Source: a virus. Taken from it: 60,806 nucleotides of DNA. Location of the stretch: positions 1 through 60,806 of the IMG/VR virus record IMGVR_UViG_3300048573_000207. The stretch is one strand, 5' to 3'. The position numbers and the translations under genes are program-made. Each line of letters starts with the position of its first letter. The first letter of the stretch is position 1. A model generated the notes under the pieces. It worked only from the letters and a program-made list of their open reading frames with translations. It was not told the DNA's origin and made no database searches. This document shows positions 36,246-43,570 of the stretch, one piece after another.

Positions 36246-36881
36246 TTAAACTGCTTGAGCTTTCGACGGACGTCCTCGACCCCGTTTCGCTACTTCTGTT
36301 GTCACTTTTGATAACTGAGTCGGACTTACGGGGACGACCGCGGCCGCGCCTTTTGGGTCTAGCTTTTCCGCCTCCTCACGCAAGCGTCTTACTTCCAACT
36401 CAAACTGATTTGCTTGAGCGCGATACTTGCTTGCAAGAGCTTCGTCGGTAATAACACCTGGCGGGTTGTTTGCTGGAGCAGTAGTGGCAATATCACTTGA
36501 ACGTGTTCCAGCCGCTGCCTGTGTATTACTAATTTGTTTCAACTCGCGATTTAAATCAACCAAGTTGATAGTAACACCTGGCTTTGGAGTCATTGCAACT
36601 GACTTAGTTGGAACCTTAACCATCCAACCCTTTTGGTGAAGCGTGTTAAGCATATTTGTACCATCGTTGAAAACTTGACGGAACAAGTAATCACTTGTGT
36701 CCATTAAGTCTTGGCAGTTTGGATGTTCAATTGCTTTGATTAGATCGTCATGATATAATTGTGGTAATGCATCTGTTGGGATAATCAATGCTGATTCAGA
36801 ATCACCGGGCAATTCGCGAAATACCACAACGCATTTCTTCCCTTGACCGTTGACTCCAACATGTTTAATGAATTGCGCCAT
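36246..36881 (-). CDS. unknown protein with AT-hook-like C-terminus
   Basis: A 211-residue protein with an AAGGAG binding site 7 bases before the ATG. The first 105 residues form a compact, mixed domain (FIKHVGVNGQGKKCVVVFRE). Residues 120-155 are Ala/Pro-rich and probably disordered, 160-175 are a short coiled coil, and the end KRGRGRPSKAQAV resembles an AT-hook (GRP core). That suggests binding to AT-rich DNA. The pair with the 77-residue gene upstream is probably one transcript. Function unknown. Confidence 0.6.
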   Translation of the reverse strand: MAQFIKHVGVNGQGKKCVVVFRELPGDSESALIIPTDALPQLYHDDLIKAIEHPNCQDLMDTSDYLFRQVFNDGTNMLNTLHQKGWMVKVPTKSVAMTPKPGVTINLVDLNRELKQISNTQAAAGTRSSDIATTAPANNPPGVITDEALASKYRAQANQFELEVRRLREEAEKLDPKGAAAVVPVSPTQLSKVTTEVAKRGRGRPSKAQAV

Positions 36882-36897
36882 GTGGTAGCTCCTTAAA

Positions 36898-37131
36898 TTA
36901 CTCTGCTGCTGCGGTAACTTCAGGGCCTTCTTCAACTGGCACTGGTTCGCTGGCACTCAGGAACTGTGCCAACTTGTTATAAGTTGTACCGATGATTTCC
37001 ATTTCGCCGGCTCGGTAACCGCCGCGCTGTGATGCCAATTCAATTGCACCAGCAAGAATTTTCATGTCTTGTAGTGTTAAACCAACTGATTGTTGTGTTT
37101 GCTCTTGTTGTTCAGTTTGAACATTTTCCAT
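36898..37131 (-). CDS. small helical protein, function unknown
   Basis: A 77-residue protein with an AGGAGA ribosome binding site. It has a Gln/Glu-rich tail at the N-terminus, a helical core (LQDMKILAGAIELASQRGGY and following) and an acidic C-terminus. Proteins of this size and core are common in T4-like environmental phages near the AT-hook-like gene, as I recall, but no function is known. Confidence 0.6.
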   Translation of the reverse strand: MENVQTEQQEQTQQSVGLTLQDMKILAGAIELASQRGGYRAGEMEIIGTTYNKLAQFLSASEPVPVEEGPEVTAAAE

Positions 37132-37171
37132 TTAAATCTCCTAGGTTAAAGATGGATGTCTTCCGCAAATA

Positions 37172-37199
37172 CTTATAGCACATTTTACCATGCGTGTAA
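37172..37199 (-). promoter_or_regulatory. sigma70-type promoter TTACAC-N16-TATAAG
   Basis: On the - strand, TTACAC (37199-37194) and TATAAG (37177-37172) are separated by 16 bases. They lie about 40 bases upstream of the 77-residue gene and just downstream of the terminator at 37202. This would start transcription of the pair ending at 36246. Confidence 0.45.
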
Positions 37200-37201
37200 C
37201 C

Positions 37202-37229
37202 AAAAAAAAAACGCACCTTAGGGTGCGTT
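37202..37229 (-). terminator. intrinsic terminator (- strand)
   Basis: An 8-bp GC-rich stem (ACGCACC...GGTGCGT plus one A-T pair) with loop TTAG is followed on the - strand by at least nine U. It ends transcripts that come from the right, through the VWA gene and the antisense of the HNH gene. The 85 bases between it and the HNH ORF contain no ORF that I can support. Confidence 0.75.
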
Positions 37230-37313
37230 AAAAGGAGAAGGATCATAAGTAATAGATGCAGCTCGCGGTGGTGGAACACCCAACTGCTCTAACGTTATAG
37301 GACAACGCCAGCA

Positions 37314-37952
37314 ATGATATTTATCAACAACAAATATACCAATTGGTATAATAACATAATTAGTAACGCCGCTCTAAGAATAGATTCTGGATACTCTGAA
37401 AAGCATCACATCATACCAAGGTCGTTTGGTGGCAGCAATGCTAAATCAAATCTAGTCAGACTCACTGCAAGAGAACACTTTGTATGCCATAAGCTATTGA
37501 CAAAGATGACAACAGGCACAGAAAAGAAGAAAATGCTATTGGCACTATTAATGATGTGCGTAACAAGCAAAAATCAACAACGACACAAAATAAATAGTTC
37601 CCAGTATGCACAGATCCGCGTTCAAGCAAGTAAAGCAAACAGCGGAGTCAACAATCCAATGTATGGCAGAAAGCGACCAGCTGAGGAACAACTACGAATA
37701 AATGCCACAAGCAAAGTAAACAGAGCAGCAAGTGGGCCTCGGACACATACAGAAGAAACTAAGAAAAAGTTGAGTAGCAGCCATATGGGAAAGAAACATT
37801 CTGCTGAGACAAAGGCTAATTGGAGTAAAGTTAGAAAAGGACGTGCAGGGCAGGATAATAATTCAGGCAAGCATTGGTACAATGACGGCACTAAATCATA
37901 TCTTGCAAAAGAATGCCCGGCTAATTGTGTGCCAGGCAGACTATGTTACTGA
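37314..37952 (+). CDS. HNH homing endonuclease with NUMOD3 repeats
   Basis: A 212-residue protein. The HNH core is at about 30-60 (EKHHIIPRSFGGSNAKSNLV and REHFVCHKLL). Two or three NUMOD3-type motifs (HTEETKKKLSSSHMGKKHSA) follow. A C-terminal WYNDG...PGR unit is shared with the GIY-YIG mini-gene at 46898. It is on the + strand and its stop touches the stop of the - strand VWA gene, so it appears to be inserted between that gene and its terminator. An AGGA about 12 bases upstream may serve as binding site. Confidence 0.8.
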   Translation: MIFINNKYTNWYNNIISNAALRIDSGYSEKHHIIPRSFGGSNAKSNLVRLTAREHFVCHKLLTKMTTGTEKKKMLLALLMMCVTSKNQQRHKINSSQYAQIRVQASKANSGVNNPMYGRKRPAEEQLRINATSKVNRAASGPRTHTEETKKKLSSSHMGKKHSAETKANWSKVRKGRAGQDNNSGKHWYNDGTKSYLAKECPANCVPGRLCY

Positions 37953-39170
37953 TTAATGTCGACTCTTGCCCGGTGGCACGTAGTTAGCAGTGATACCGAA
38001 CGGTGCTTTGATAGTATTGCTGCCGTGAACTACAAATAGTGTATCCGTATAGTCAGGGTCGCCCCAGCTACCAAACGGATAGCCGTCTGTAAACATAACA
38101 AGTTGATGCGGTTGGATGTCGTTATCTTTCATCCATTGCCACACACATTCAAAGCTGGTACCGCCACCACCTTGGATGTTGTATTCGCCCATGCTTCGAC
38201 CATCGTCACCAGTAAAGGTGTCTTCGTTGTAAACATCAGTGTCAAAGGTAACTACCCGCACCTTGTAACTAGTGAACTGATCCAGGCTACCTTGTACCAT
38301 GCCCAAGAAGTCTGACAACATGCGATCACAAATAGAACCTGAAGCGTCTAATGCAACAACAATATCAAGTTCTTCGCCAGGCAATTGTCCAGGCATAACT
38401 GCACCAGTATGCCAGGCCTTACGGTTAGGACGCATCCATGTGTAGTCGCTCTTGACACTGCCGGAGAACTGAATACGCAACAGGTCCTTCAAGTCCATTA
38501 CTGGAGCAGTGATGTCTTTTACAAGACGTTCAATGTCTAATGGACAGTTGCCTGCACCTGCGTTCTTTGCGGCCTGGATAGTGGCTTCGCGCCATTCGTC
38601 ACGCAAGGCTTTCTTTTCTTCCTCATTCAATTTCTTGAACTTAGGCTTGCCCTTACCTTTGCCTTCTTTGTCGCCATTGCCATCGCCATCGCCGCCCTCA
38701 TCTCCGTCACCATCCATGTCCAAGTGATCGTCAAACGGCATCTTGATAACAGTGGCGTTCTTCATCAAGTCCTCGTACACTTCGTCGGCAGTTTTGCCTT
38801 CGTACTTGCGGTCTGCTAAGATCTCAACAGCGGTAATACGGGTACCAACGTTTTCGCGGATCAACATATTGTTGATAACAAAATCACCAGCCATGTTCCA
38901 AACACCAGGATCGCGACTGCCACGCCGTGTCATGTGTTCAAAGATAATGTGCCCAAGTTCGTGTGCAAAACCAAAGATCAACTCGCCGTCGGAACACTTT
39001 TGAACAAAGTTTGAATTGTAGTAAAACTTGCGACCATCTGTTGCAATGGTCTTGCACCACTCAACTTCTTCTAGTTTCAAGCGAGCAGCCAACGGACCCC
39101 AAAAGGGATACTTGAGCAACATGCTAACACGGCTCTTAATTAAACGATCTTTTGCGGGCATTTTTGACAT
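37953..39170 (-). CDS. metallopeptidase-like and VWA domain protein (DUF2201 type)
   Basis: A 405-residue protein. FGFAHELGHIIFEHM at 67-81 holds an HExxH zinc site with a downstream His. Residues 150-180 are an acidic, Gly/Asp/Lys-rich linker. DIVVALDASGS at 269-279 is the MIDAS motif of a von Willebrand A domain, with GGGGTSFE as its next element. The pair with the MoxR-type ATPase upstream fits the MoxR/VWA chaperone or chelatase systems (RavA-ViaA, CobS-CobT). In phages related to T4 the ATPase is often labelled cobS. The role during infection is unknown. AGGAG binding site; own promoter at 39199. Confidence 0.75.
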   Translation of the reverse strand: MSKMPAKDRLIKSRVSMLLKYPFWGPLAARLKLEEVEWCKTIATDGRKFYYNSNFVQKCSDGELIFGFAHELGHIIFEHMTRRGSRDPGVWNMAGDFVINNMLIRENVGTRITAVEILADRKYEGKTADEVYEDLMKNATVIKMPFDDHLDMDGDGDEGGDGDGNGDKEGKGKGKPKFKKLNEEEKKALRDEWREATIQAAKNAGAGNCPLDIERLVKDITAPVMDLKDLLRIQFSGSVKSDYTWMRPNRKAWHTGAVMPGQLPGEELDIVVALDASGSICDRMLSDFLGMVQGSLDQFTSYKVRVVTFDTDVYNEDTFTGDDGRSMGEYNIQGGGGTSFECVWQWMKDNDIQPHQLVMFTDGYPFGSWGDPDYTDTLFVVHGSNTIKAPFGITANYVPPGKSRH

Positions 39171-39198
39171 AGTGACTCCTAAATTTCTTACTGTATCT

Positions 39199-39228
39199 AT
39201 TATACTGCAAACTCGTCAATGTTGTCAA
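39199..39228 (-). promoter_or_regulatory. sigma70-type promoter TTGACA-N18-TATAAT
   Basis: On the - strand, TTGACA (39228-39223) and TATAAT (39204-39199) are 18 bases apart, about 30 bases before the VWA gene. The promoter overlaps the end of the small gene at 39200. Confidence 0.7.
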
Positions 39229-39355
39229 CGATTTCATCAATGACTTCGTATACCCAAGACACTGGAATTTCCAGGATAAGTGCAATGGTTGTAGGCCTGT
39301 AATCTTGCTCAAGCATGGCTTCAATTTCCAAACTTAGATTATTCATTGCACTCAT
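39200..39355 (-). CDS. 51-residue helix-turn-helix-like protein
   Basis: This gene is too short for a usual ORF cut-off. It has an AAGGA ribosome binding site 6 bases before the ATG and begins 17 bases inside the end of the gene at 39339. The protein (DYRPTTIALILEIPVSWVYE, then VIDEIVDNIDEF) has the pattern of a small helix-turn-helix. A first helix leads to an I-x-L-x-IP-x-S-x-V turn and a recognition helix, which suggests a DNA-binding regulator. A second ATG at 39346 is possible. Confidence 0.6.
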   Translation of the reverse strand: MSAMNNLSLEIEAMLEQDYRPTTIALILEIPVSWVYEVIDEIVDNIDEFAV

Positions 39356-39731
39356 TTCGGATCCTTTTGCTGTTTATGTGTATATTATACTGGAGCTTTG
39401 GTCCAACGTCAACCGTTTTTACTGGATTTTCTGTTGTTTTTTGACTACAACTTAGGTCCCAAAGCATAGCAACTTCGGGCTCCCTAAACCAAATTTTTTG
39501 CTTTGGTACAAAATCCCAATCCAGTCGCTTTAGACCTTGGGATCTGCACCATGCGGTAACTTCATTGATTGTTGTGGCTCGATCAAGAACGCGGACGGAC
39601 CAACTTTCTCGTTGTTTGCGGAGCCACTCGCTAACATCGCCCGGTGAAGGGGGCTGGTTCGTCCACACTGTGGTGTACTCCGGACCGTATAGCATTTCTG
39701 CTATTTCAACAGTCCGGGGTCTATCACTCAT
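39339..39731 (-). CDS. unidentified protein between MoxR and VWA genes
   Basis: A 130-residue protein rich in Trp, Arg and Pro (TTVWTNQPPSPGDVSEWLRK, then RKQRESW). The ATG at 39731 has a GGAAGG binding site, so the longer frame from 39755 is not needed. Two stretches of the form V-x-EWL and VTAWCRSQG suggest helices. It sits within the MoxR/VWA cluster and may belong to the same complex. Its 3' end holds a promoter for the next gene. No family recognised. Confidence 0.55.
   Translation of the reverse strand: MSDRPRTVEIAEMLYGPEYTTVWTNQPPSPGDVSEWLRKQRESWSVRVLDRATTINEVTAWCRSQGLKRLDWDFVPKQKIWFREPEVAMLWDLSCSQKTTENPVKTVDVGPKLQYNIHINSKRIRNECNE
39384..39412 (-). promoter_or_regulatory. sigma70-type promoter TTGACG-N17-TATAAT
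   Basis: On the - strand, TTGACG (39412-39407) and TATAAT (39389-39384) with 17-base spacing stand about 30 bases before the ATG at 39355. They lie inside the coding sequence of the preceding gene. Confidence 0.7.
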
Positions 39732-39751
39732 CTTCAACCTTCCGGGGTCAA

Positions 39752-40849
39752 TCACTCGTCTGTAAGCAGATTAGCGTAACGCTTGAAGAACTCTGGGAAG
39801 TTGGTCATCTTCTTGCGATCGAAAACCACCTTGTAAGACTTCAACACTGTATGAGCACCCATGATAACCATTTCTGGTTCAAAGTTCGCCATCATAAAGC
39901 CCAGCCAGTTGTCGGCGTTCTTGTTAAAGTCGTCCAACTTACCTGCTCGCTTGCCTGCTTCGTAACGAGTACGAAGTTCGTAGCTCAAGCTAGTAACCAG
40001 AGCGTATGCAGCCGACACTTCCTTGGATTTGAAAGTAGTAACTTTGCCGCTCAATACATCGCTTGGGTCAGGCAAGTCTGCGGCGTGCTTACGGTGTGCC
40101 ATAAACTTAATCGCCATACCTTCACCAACCAAGCCTGACACCATGTCTGTGTTAGCAGAGTCAGGCATGTCGTCATCGATCATGTCGCTAACAAAGCTCC
40201 AGGTACGTGGAGTAGAGAAAGCACGATCGTGTTGTGTAGGATCAAAGTTGTACAGGTCGCCTTTGAACTGCTTCAAGAAGCCCACCACATGCGGATGGAT
40301 TTCGTTCATGATAGCCCACTGTTCCCAGTCTTCGAAGTCGCAACGGATTTCCAAGTGCATGAAGCGGTTAGCCAATGGGCTTGGCATACGGTACGTAACA
40401 CCCTTGTCACCCATACGGTTACCTGCGGCAATCATAACCACGTTTTCTGGCAGTGTGTATTGACCCACCTTACGGTTCAGAATCAACTGATAAGCCGCAG
40501 CCTGAACAGCAGGAGGAGCAGAGTTCAGTTCGTCCAAGAACAAAAAGATCACATCATGCTTTGCGGCAAACTCAGCAGTAGGCAGTTCAGAAGGAGTAGC
40601 CCACTTCATAGTGTTGTCACCAGCTGAGTAGTAAGGGACACCCTTAATGTCAGTGGGATCCATCAACGCCATACGCAGGTCTACGACTGCGGAGTTGGGC
40701 CATTCTGCGGCAACTTGGTTCACCATGTCTGACTTACCAACACCTGGAGGGCCCCAAACAAACACTGGGCGGCGCTTTTGCACAGCACGGCGCAGGATGG
40801 GTTTGCATTCGCTGATCTTAACTGTACGGGTTTCTACTTGACTTGCCAT
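39752..40849 (-). CDS. MoxR-type AAA+ ATPase (CobS-like)
   Basis: A 365-residue ATPase. Walker A is GPPGVGKS at 33-40. Walker B is FLFLDELN at about 102-109. The sensor-like stretch VVMIAAGNRMGDKGVTYRMP and LANRFMHLEI hold the Asn and Arg-finger elements of the MoxR clade. With the VWA protein encoded next it should form a MoxR-VWA machine that remodels a substrate complex or inserts a metal. Phage copies are often named cobS, but cobalamin synthesis is not implied here since other genes for it are absent. Binding site TAGGAA; promoter at 40886. Confidence 0.8.
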   Translation of the reverse strand: MASQVETRTVKISECKPILRRAVQKRRPVFVWGPPGVGKSDMVNQVAAEWPNSAVVDLRMALMDPTDIKGVPYYSAGDNTMKWATPSELPTAEFAAKHDVIFLFLDELNSAPPAVQAAAYQLILNRKVGQYTLPENVVMIAAGNRMGDKGVTYRMPSPLANRFMHLEIRCDFEDWEQWAIMNEIHPHVVGFLKQFKGDLYNFDPTQHDRAFSTPRTWSFVSDMIDDDMPDSANTDMVSGLVGEGMAIKFMAHRKHAADLPDPSDVLSGKVTTFKSKEVSAAYALVTSLSYELRTRYEAGKRAGKLDDFNKNADNWLGFMMANFEPEMVIMGAHTVLKSYKVVFDRKKMTNFPEFFKRYANLLTDE

Positions 40850-40885
40850 GATGATTCCTACTTAGAATTTGTTGAACATGTGTGT

Positions 40886-40914
40886 ATTATAAAGCATTTA
40901 TTTGCGATTGTCAA
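40886..40914 (-). promoter_or_regulatory. consensus sigma70 promoter TTGACA-N17-TATAAT
   Basis: On the - strand, a perfect TTGACA (40914-40909) and a perfect TATAAT (40891-40886) are 17 bases apart. They lie some 35 bases before the MoxR ATPase start. Confidence 0.8.
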
Positions 40915-40935
40915 CAAATAAATGCATTGTGGTTT

Positions 40936-41205
40936 TTACGCAACAGCTTGTTCTTGAGCTGGCATAACTTGAGCAATGAACTCGGAAGCATCAATGGCTT
41001 CTTTGGTCATTGGGGCAGGCAATTCGATGAATTTGACATCAGTGCAACCAGCGCGGACCAGTGTACGAGTACGGCGCTTGTCGTTAGTGTAACGAACTGC
41101 ACCTTTGCCGTTTTTAGAAACAGCGTAGCCAACGTGGGTAAATGTTTCACCAGCAATAACTGATTCAACTGCGGCTTCAACTGCTTGGGCGGTGACTTTA
41201 GACAT
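40936..41205 (-). CDS. small protein, function unknown
   Basis: An 89-residue basic protein with an AAGGA binding site. Residues 20-50 form a likely beta-sheet with basic residues (GKGAVRYTNDKRRTRTLVRA), then a helical, Ala-rich end. It might bind nucleic acid. It has its own strong promoter at 41259. No family recognised. Confidence 0.6.
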   Translation of the reverse strand: MSKVTAQAVEAAVESVIAGETFTHVGYAVSKNGKGAVRYTNDKRRTRTLVRAGCTDVKFIELPAPMTKEAIDASEFIAQVMPAQEQAVA

Positions 41206-41258
41206 AAATTTCCTTGAGTGTGTGTTAGTGTATTGCAGAACCGTTCCGCAATGTTTAA

Positions 41259-41287
41259 ATTATACTATTGATCCTGGTCCTTGTCAA
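41259..41287 (-). promoter_or_regulatory. consensus sigma70 promoter TTGACA-N17-TATAAT
   Basis: On the - strand, TTGACA (41287-41282) and TATAAT (41264-41259) are separated by 17 bases. They lie within the end of the 54-residue gene and about 50 bases before the 89-residue gene. Confidence 0.8.
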
Positions 41288-41429
41288 CCTGTTTTTGATG
41301 CTTTTTGCGTCTTTTGTAGGCTTTTTTGCTTTCCTCTACCTTGCCCTTAAAAGGGCTGTTGGCGTGGTACAGCTCAATAGCTCTACGCTTAGTACGCTCT
41401 AGCTTCAAAGTGATTGTGGTCCGTTTCAT
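41265..41429 (-). CDS. 54-residue very basic protein
   Basis: A short frame directly downstream of a strong promoter. The protein is about 40 percent Lys, Arg and His (KLERTKRRAIELYHANSPFK, then GKVEESKKAYKRRKKHQKQ), with no hydrophobic segment. It probably binds nucleic acid or an acidic host protein. Small early basic proteins of phages often act on host transcription or translation; that is inference here. The ATG has only a weak binding site (AGCACT). Confidence 0.5.
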   Translation of the reverse strand: MKRTTITLKLERTKRRAIELYHANSPFKGKVEESKKAYKRRKKHQKQVDKDQDQ

Positions 41430-41438
41430 AGTGCTAGT

Positions 41439-41467
41439 ATTATATGGCGGCCCGAGCCAAAAGTCAA
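41439..41467 (-). promoter_or_regulatory. sigma70-type promoter TTGACT-N17-TATAAT
   Basis: On the - strand, TTGACT (41467-41462) and TATAAT (41444-41439) are 17 bases apart, ending ten bases before the ATG of the 54-residue gene. The leader would be very short. Confidence 0.75.
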
Positions 41468-41533
41468 CCTGTTATTGGCGCTTTTTTGATGAAAATGTGT
41501 TGTATTTTTGCAACAAAAAAGTAGTACTTGGGT

Positions 41534-41917
41534 TTAACCTTTTCCTTGTGCTCGCCTACTCAATCCATTTAGCCAAAGAACAATATCATCGTTTACTAAA
41601 CGAATTTCCATTGCGTCTTGTTCGCCAAATACACGAAAATAACCGGTACCGTGATAGTAAGGCCAATCCAAGTGTTGCTCAAGACCTATCAAGTGCCCAG
41701 GGTTTGGACTCCAACCTGGAGGGCATTGGTACGACCAATAGCGAAAGTGGGGCTTCATTAGTTCCCAACCAAATGTTGTCAAGCGTAAGCCCTTGCGCTT
41801 GCCTGGTTGGTAGTTTTTAAAAACAGTGTACTCTGTTACCTTGGTATTTTCCCAAATGTGAGGTAAGGGATACTGAGCCAAGTACTCAGTTATCTTTGTA
41901 GCTAGTTCCTTGCTCAC
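41534..41917 (-). CDS. unidentified Trp-rich protein
   Basis: A 127-residue protein with nine Trp. It overlaps the preceding gene by 32 bases. It has a helical start and a beta-rich, aromatic core (HFRYWSYQCPPGWSPNPGHL, WPYYHGTGYFRVFGEQ). It resembles no family I know. The layout is compatible with a small binding domain. Confidence 0.5.
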   Translation of the reverse strand: MSKELATKITEYLAQYPLPHIWENTKVTEYTVFKNYQPGKRKGLRLTTFGWELMKPHFRYWSYQCPPGWSPNPGHLIGLEQHLDWPYYHGTGYFRVFGEQDAMEIRLVNDDIVLWLNGLSRRAQGKG

Positions 41918-42197
41918 TGATCTTGCGTCCTTGCTTCATTTCGACAACTGAAAAATCTTCCACTTTGAATAGTTTGTTTAACTTATCAGCCAAGTTAAAC
42001 GCATGCCCTGGATTAGAAAATGAAACTTTTTTGTACTTTGGGCCTGGATAGCTGATTAAACTGTTCAGGGTGCGAAGATTAATTGGTCGGTCTTTATAAA
42101 AGACCGCATATATTGCATCAGCTGCAAGTACTTCTTCGCTCTTGTAAGTTCTTGGATTTGTATGCGTTAATAGGATGTTGGGCTTGGGTCTACTCAT
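41886..42197 (-). CDS. unidentified basic protein
   Basis: A 103-residue protein. The ATG at 42197 (MSRPKPNILL) is preferred over the first in-frame start because a late-type promoter lies immediately upstream. It has RTYKSEEVLAADAIYAVFYK and a basic, mixed C-terminal part. Function unknown. It is followed by the Trp-rich protein in overlapping frames. Confidence 0.5.
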   Translation of the reverse strand: MSRPKPNILLTHTNPRTYKSEEVLAADAIYAVFYKDRPINLRTLNSLISYPGPKYKKVSFSNPGHAFNLADKLNKLFKVEDFSVVEMKQGRKISEQGTSYKDN

Positions 42198-42205
42198 GAT
42201 AACTT

Positions 42206-42211
42206 TATTTA
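42206..42211 (-). promoter_or_regulatory. possible T4-type late promoter GATAAATA (- strand)
   Basis: On the - strand, GATAAATA ends eight bases before the ATG at 42197. A second GATAAATA lies about 17 bases further upstream. The spacing differs from the five-base pattern, so support is moderate. Confidence 0.45.
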
Positions 42212-42237
42212 TCAAAAGTAGATATTTATCAAACCAA

Positions 42238-42591
42238 TTACACTGTGGTCTTTGGCAACATTATAGACAGCTTGCCACCGTGTATGATAATACAGCTGGT
42301 CTCAGGATCGGCCACAGAAGTTCCTACGGCAGTAAATGTACGAGTCTTGGAATTGGCCCAAAGGGAAAACATTACAACACCGTCAATGGATCCAACAGCA
42401 ATGACATCTTCCTCGGCAGCTTTTAGGCCATTGGCCAAGTCTTGAGTTTTACCACACGTCCAGCTAGACTCAAGTTTAAAAACTTCGGCATTCGCCGGCC
42501 ATGCTAAAAAAGCAATAACTAAGATCAGTAAGGAAACAATCCCTACCTTAGTTATAAGTGGCCGCCAGCCATTCAGTATGTTGTTGAGCAT
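42238..42591 (-). CDS. small secreted or membrane-anchored protein
   Basis: A 117-residue protein. Residues 12-35 are a signal-peptide-like segment (VGIVSLLILVIAFLAWPANA) with a preceding Arg and Lys and a plausible AxA cleavage site before Glu. The mature part is about 80 residues with two Cys (WTCGK and TSCII), which could form a disulfide in the periplasm. The ATG at 42591 lies 44 bases inside the end of the nuclease gene, in another frame. It might act in the host envelope, for instance in superinfection exclusion or lysis control; that is inference. Confidence 0.55.
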   Translation of the reverse strand: MLNNILNGWRPLITKVGIVSLLILVIAFLAWPANAEVFKLESSWTCGKTQDLANGLKAAEEDVIAVGSIDGVVMFSLWANSKTRTFTAVGTSVADPETSCIIIHGGKLSIMLPKTTV

Positions 42592-43531
42592 TATCACTTG
42601 ACTTTTGTAAATTATACTTGCCACAGAACTTCATAAAGTGTGGACCAACAGATGGATTTCGAGGCTTTTGTACAGCTTCGGCAATGGTAGCGTCTAGTTC
42701 AGCTTTGATATGATCTGGCTGTGCAGTCAGATCGATAATGGCACGATTGCGTTCATAATCATCGCGCACCAGGTGCTCGACACCTTCGTGGTCGGTCCAA
42801 CGTTGTAGCATGAGATTGTTCCACATAAAGCCTTTGTTGTTGCGATCTGCAAATGCTTCTTGTAGGCCCACTTTGTTCTTGGTACCTTTGGTACGCACAC
42901 CAGGATAAGCACTAAACACGTTGTCACTTGTATCACCGCGCATGCACTTTTCAAACAGCAACCATTCTGGTTCAGGCGCTGGCTTTACTTCTTTTGTTTT
43001 CTTGTCTTTTACCGGCTGACCCTTTTCATCAAAGTAGCCTTCGTGAGTTGTGAGTACACCAGTGATGCCATTGAACAATTGCACATTAGGAGCAATCAGC
43101 TGTTCAAAGTCTGTGTCACTTGAAACGATAATATGGTTGTCGTCCTTGTGCAATTGAATCCAACGGGCAATAAAATCGTCAGCTTCGCATACAGGATTCT
43201 TAAGAACAGTTACATTGGTCTTGGTACTAATGTATTCGTAGAACTTATCAAACGATTCCCAAAACAGTTTTTCTTCTTCTGCTTCTTTAGGAGTTTGTTT
43301 AGCACGACCCTCTGCACGATTGGCCTTGTACGGCTTGTATACGTCCTTGCGCCAGCTTCGGCCTTCAAAGCAGAATACAACATGCTGGCCCTGTCGATCA
43401 CGCCATTGACGCAGGACAGAGGCCAGGATAATATGGTAGCTCATTGCAACACGCTCTTCAGGGTCACCAGAACGGATCACATGACGGGCACGGAAGAACA
43501 AGTTTGCGGCATCGACGATTAAGTAGCTCAT
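42548..43531 (-). CDS. rnh: 5'-3' exonuclease / flap endonuclease, T4 RNase H type
   Basis: A 327-residue protein of the FEN/PIN nuclease family, close to the T4 RNase H length (305). Acidic metal ligands are seen in order: YLIVDAANLF at the N-terminus, CEADDFIARW, VSSDTDFEQL and RGDTSDNVF, then GVRTKGTKNKVG as the helix-hairpin-helix-type DNA-binding turn. It removes RNA primers and adjacent DNA from lagging-strand fragments. The ATG at 43531 lies just after a strong promoter. Confidence 0.8.
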   Translation of the reverse strand: MSYLIVDAANLFFRARHVIRSGDPEERVAMSYHIILASVLRQWRDRQGQHVVFCFEGRSWRKDVYKPYKANRAEGRAKQTPKEAEEEKLFWESFDKFYEYISTKTNVTVLKNPVCEADDFIARWIQLHKDDNHIIVSSDTDFEQLIAPNVQLFNGITGVLTTHEGYFDEKGQPVKDKKTKEVKPAPEPEWLLFEKCMRGDTSDNVFSAYPGVRTKGTKNKVGLQEAFADRNNKGFMWNNLMLQRWTDHEGVEHLVRDDYERNRAIIDLTAQPDHIKAELDATIAEAVQKPRNPSVGPHFMKFCGKYNLQKSSDNAQQHTEWLAATYN

Positions 43532-43537
43532 GTGACT

Positions 43538-43566
43538 ATTGTAGCAGTAAATTGGTTAGGTGTCAA
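43538..43566 (-). promoter_or_regulatory. sigma70-type promoter TTGACA-N17-TACAAT
   Basis: On the - strand, TTGACA (43566-43561) and TACAAT (43543-43538) are 17 bases apart, seven bases before the nuclease ATG. The predicted transcript start would be close to or at the start codon. Confidence 0.65.
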
Positions 43567-43570
43567 GCGA

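Noticed and set aside
37230-37313. tRNA or other RNA gene between terminator and HNH gene
   Set aside because: No cloverleaf could be drawn. A CTCTAACG stretch recurs before the GIY-YIG mini-gene at 46898 but is too short to interpret.
39752-40849. Cobalamin biosynthesis by the MoxR-type ATPase
   Set aside because: The cobS name is often used for phage copies, but no other cobalamin gene is seen and the partner is a peptidase-VWA protein.
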